Part shown: positions 40,070-40,196 of the stretch, piece by piece | Position numbering within the stretch: the first letter of the stretch is position 1 | How the letters are laid out: each line of letters starts with the position of its first letter | Assembly (NCBI RefSeq): GCF_041583835.1 | Contig: NZ_JBFHFC010000024.1 | Location: 1-40,196 of the forward strand | DNA length: 40,196 nt | Source of the DNA: Thiomicrorhabdus sp041583835 | GTDB lineage: Bacteria; Pseudomonadota; Gammaproteobacteria; Thiomicrospirales; Thiomicrospiraceae | Direction of reading: 5' to 3' | Translations under genes and position numbers: made by a program | Notes under the pieces: generated by a model | Database searches by the model: none | What the model was told of the DNA's origin: nothing | Seen by the model: only the letters and a program-made list of their open reading frames with translations

Positions 40070-40196
40070 AATCCTAGAGACTTTTTAGCCTCATTTCGTA
40101 CCGCTTCTCGTACTCAACTGGTGAAAGTTGGTTGTTCGAAGAATGACGTCGTTTGGGATTGTAAAACATTTCGATGTAATCAAAAATGTCTTGGCG
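40056..40196 (-). mobile_element. IS3-family insertion sequence, one end, running out of the window
   Basis: The stretch encodes the C terminus of an IS3-type transposase on the minus strand, and the outer end lies between that stop codon and the interrupted methyltransferase. TGAATCGCC at 40056 is a plausible outer terminus, since IS3-family ends often begin with TGA or TGG. The exact boundary and target duplication cannot be fixed because the other end is outside the window. Confidence 0.65.
40074..40196 (-). CDS. IS3-family transposase (OrfB, integrase core) C-terminal fragment
   Basis: Translation of the minus strand from the window edge to TAG (40074-40076) gives 40 residues that include DIFDYIEMFYNPKRRHSSNN and QLSPVEYEKRY, the standard C terminus of the DDE integrase core of IS3-family OrfB. 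The E-x6-Y/N-x2-R-H-S pattern follows the last catalytic Glu. The start and most of the gene lie beyond the window. Confidence 0.85.
   Translation of the reverse strand, partial: RQDIFDYIEMFYNPKRRHSSNNQLSPVEYEKRYEMRLKSL

Noticed and set aside
1..40196. tRNA, rRNA, CRISPR, toxin-antitoxin and phage genes
   Set aside because: None of their sequence hallmarks was found on either strand by reading; absence cannot be proved without a profile search.

Overview
This is a gammaproteobacterial chromosome segment of moderate GC. The tightly packed housekeeping genes, the DsrE- and TusA-type sulfur-relay proteins, and neighbour pairs such as parE/pdxH/ung and rplU-rpmA-obgE-proB fit a chemolithotrophic sulfur oxidiser of the Thiomicrospira/Thiomicrorhabdus/Hydrogenovibrio group. 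That placement is inferred from gene content and protein character; no rRNA gene is present to confirm it.

Layout. 1-1.7 kb: a DsrE-family gene divergent from a LysR regulator. 1.7-5.0 kb: parE (-), then pdxH and ung (+). 5.2-6.9 kb: a chemoreceptor with a minute periplasmic loop and several HAMP-like units. 7.0-11.4 kb (-): glyQ-glyS, a terminator, then gmhB-plsC. 11.5-14.3 kb (+): a TusA-family gene, an M23 cell-wall peptidase and anmK, ended by a strong two-way terminator shared with gltA. 14.4-18.1 kb (-): gltA, erpA, argC and a glutathione S-transferase-like gene. 18.2-20.5 kb (-): a secreted subtilisin-type protease with two PKD and two fibronectin-III-like domains. 20.5-23.1 kb: tandem terminators, a 122-bp imperfect palindrome, and groES-groEL under a perfect CIRCE operator. 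23.2-27.2 kb (+): pstS-pstC-pstA-pstB, with a hairpin after pstS and an unusual acidic repeat inside PstC. 27.3-30.4 kb (-): rplU-rpmA-obgE-proB. 30.6-34.6 kb: ispB, an unrecognised coiled-coil-flanked gene, and a GGDEF-EAL membrane protein.

35.0-39.1 kb is more accessory: a four-gene minus-strand operon (secreted cyclase, VOC protein, EamA exporter, nitroreductase) divergent from a second LysR regulator that resembles the first. 39.1-40.2 kb holds a well-formed promoter, an 18-codon reading frame with a perfect Shine-Dalgarno sequence, a terminator-like hairpin whose 5' arm lies inside that frame, and an AT-richer methyltransferase gene whose 3' end appears cut off by an IS3-family element running out of the window.

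The best candidates for undescribed biology are the leader-peptide/hairpin arrangement before the methyltransferase, the long palindrome after groEL, and the acidic repeat in PstC. I see no CRISPR array, tRNA, rRNA or recognisable phage/defence island.
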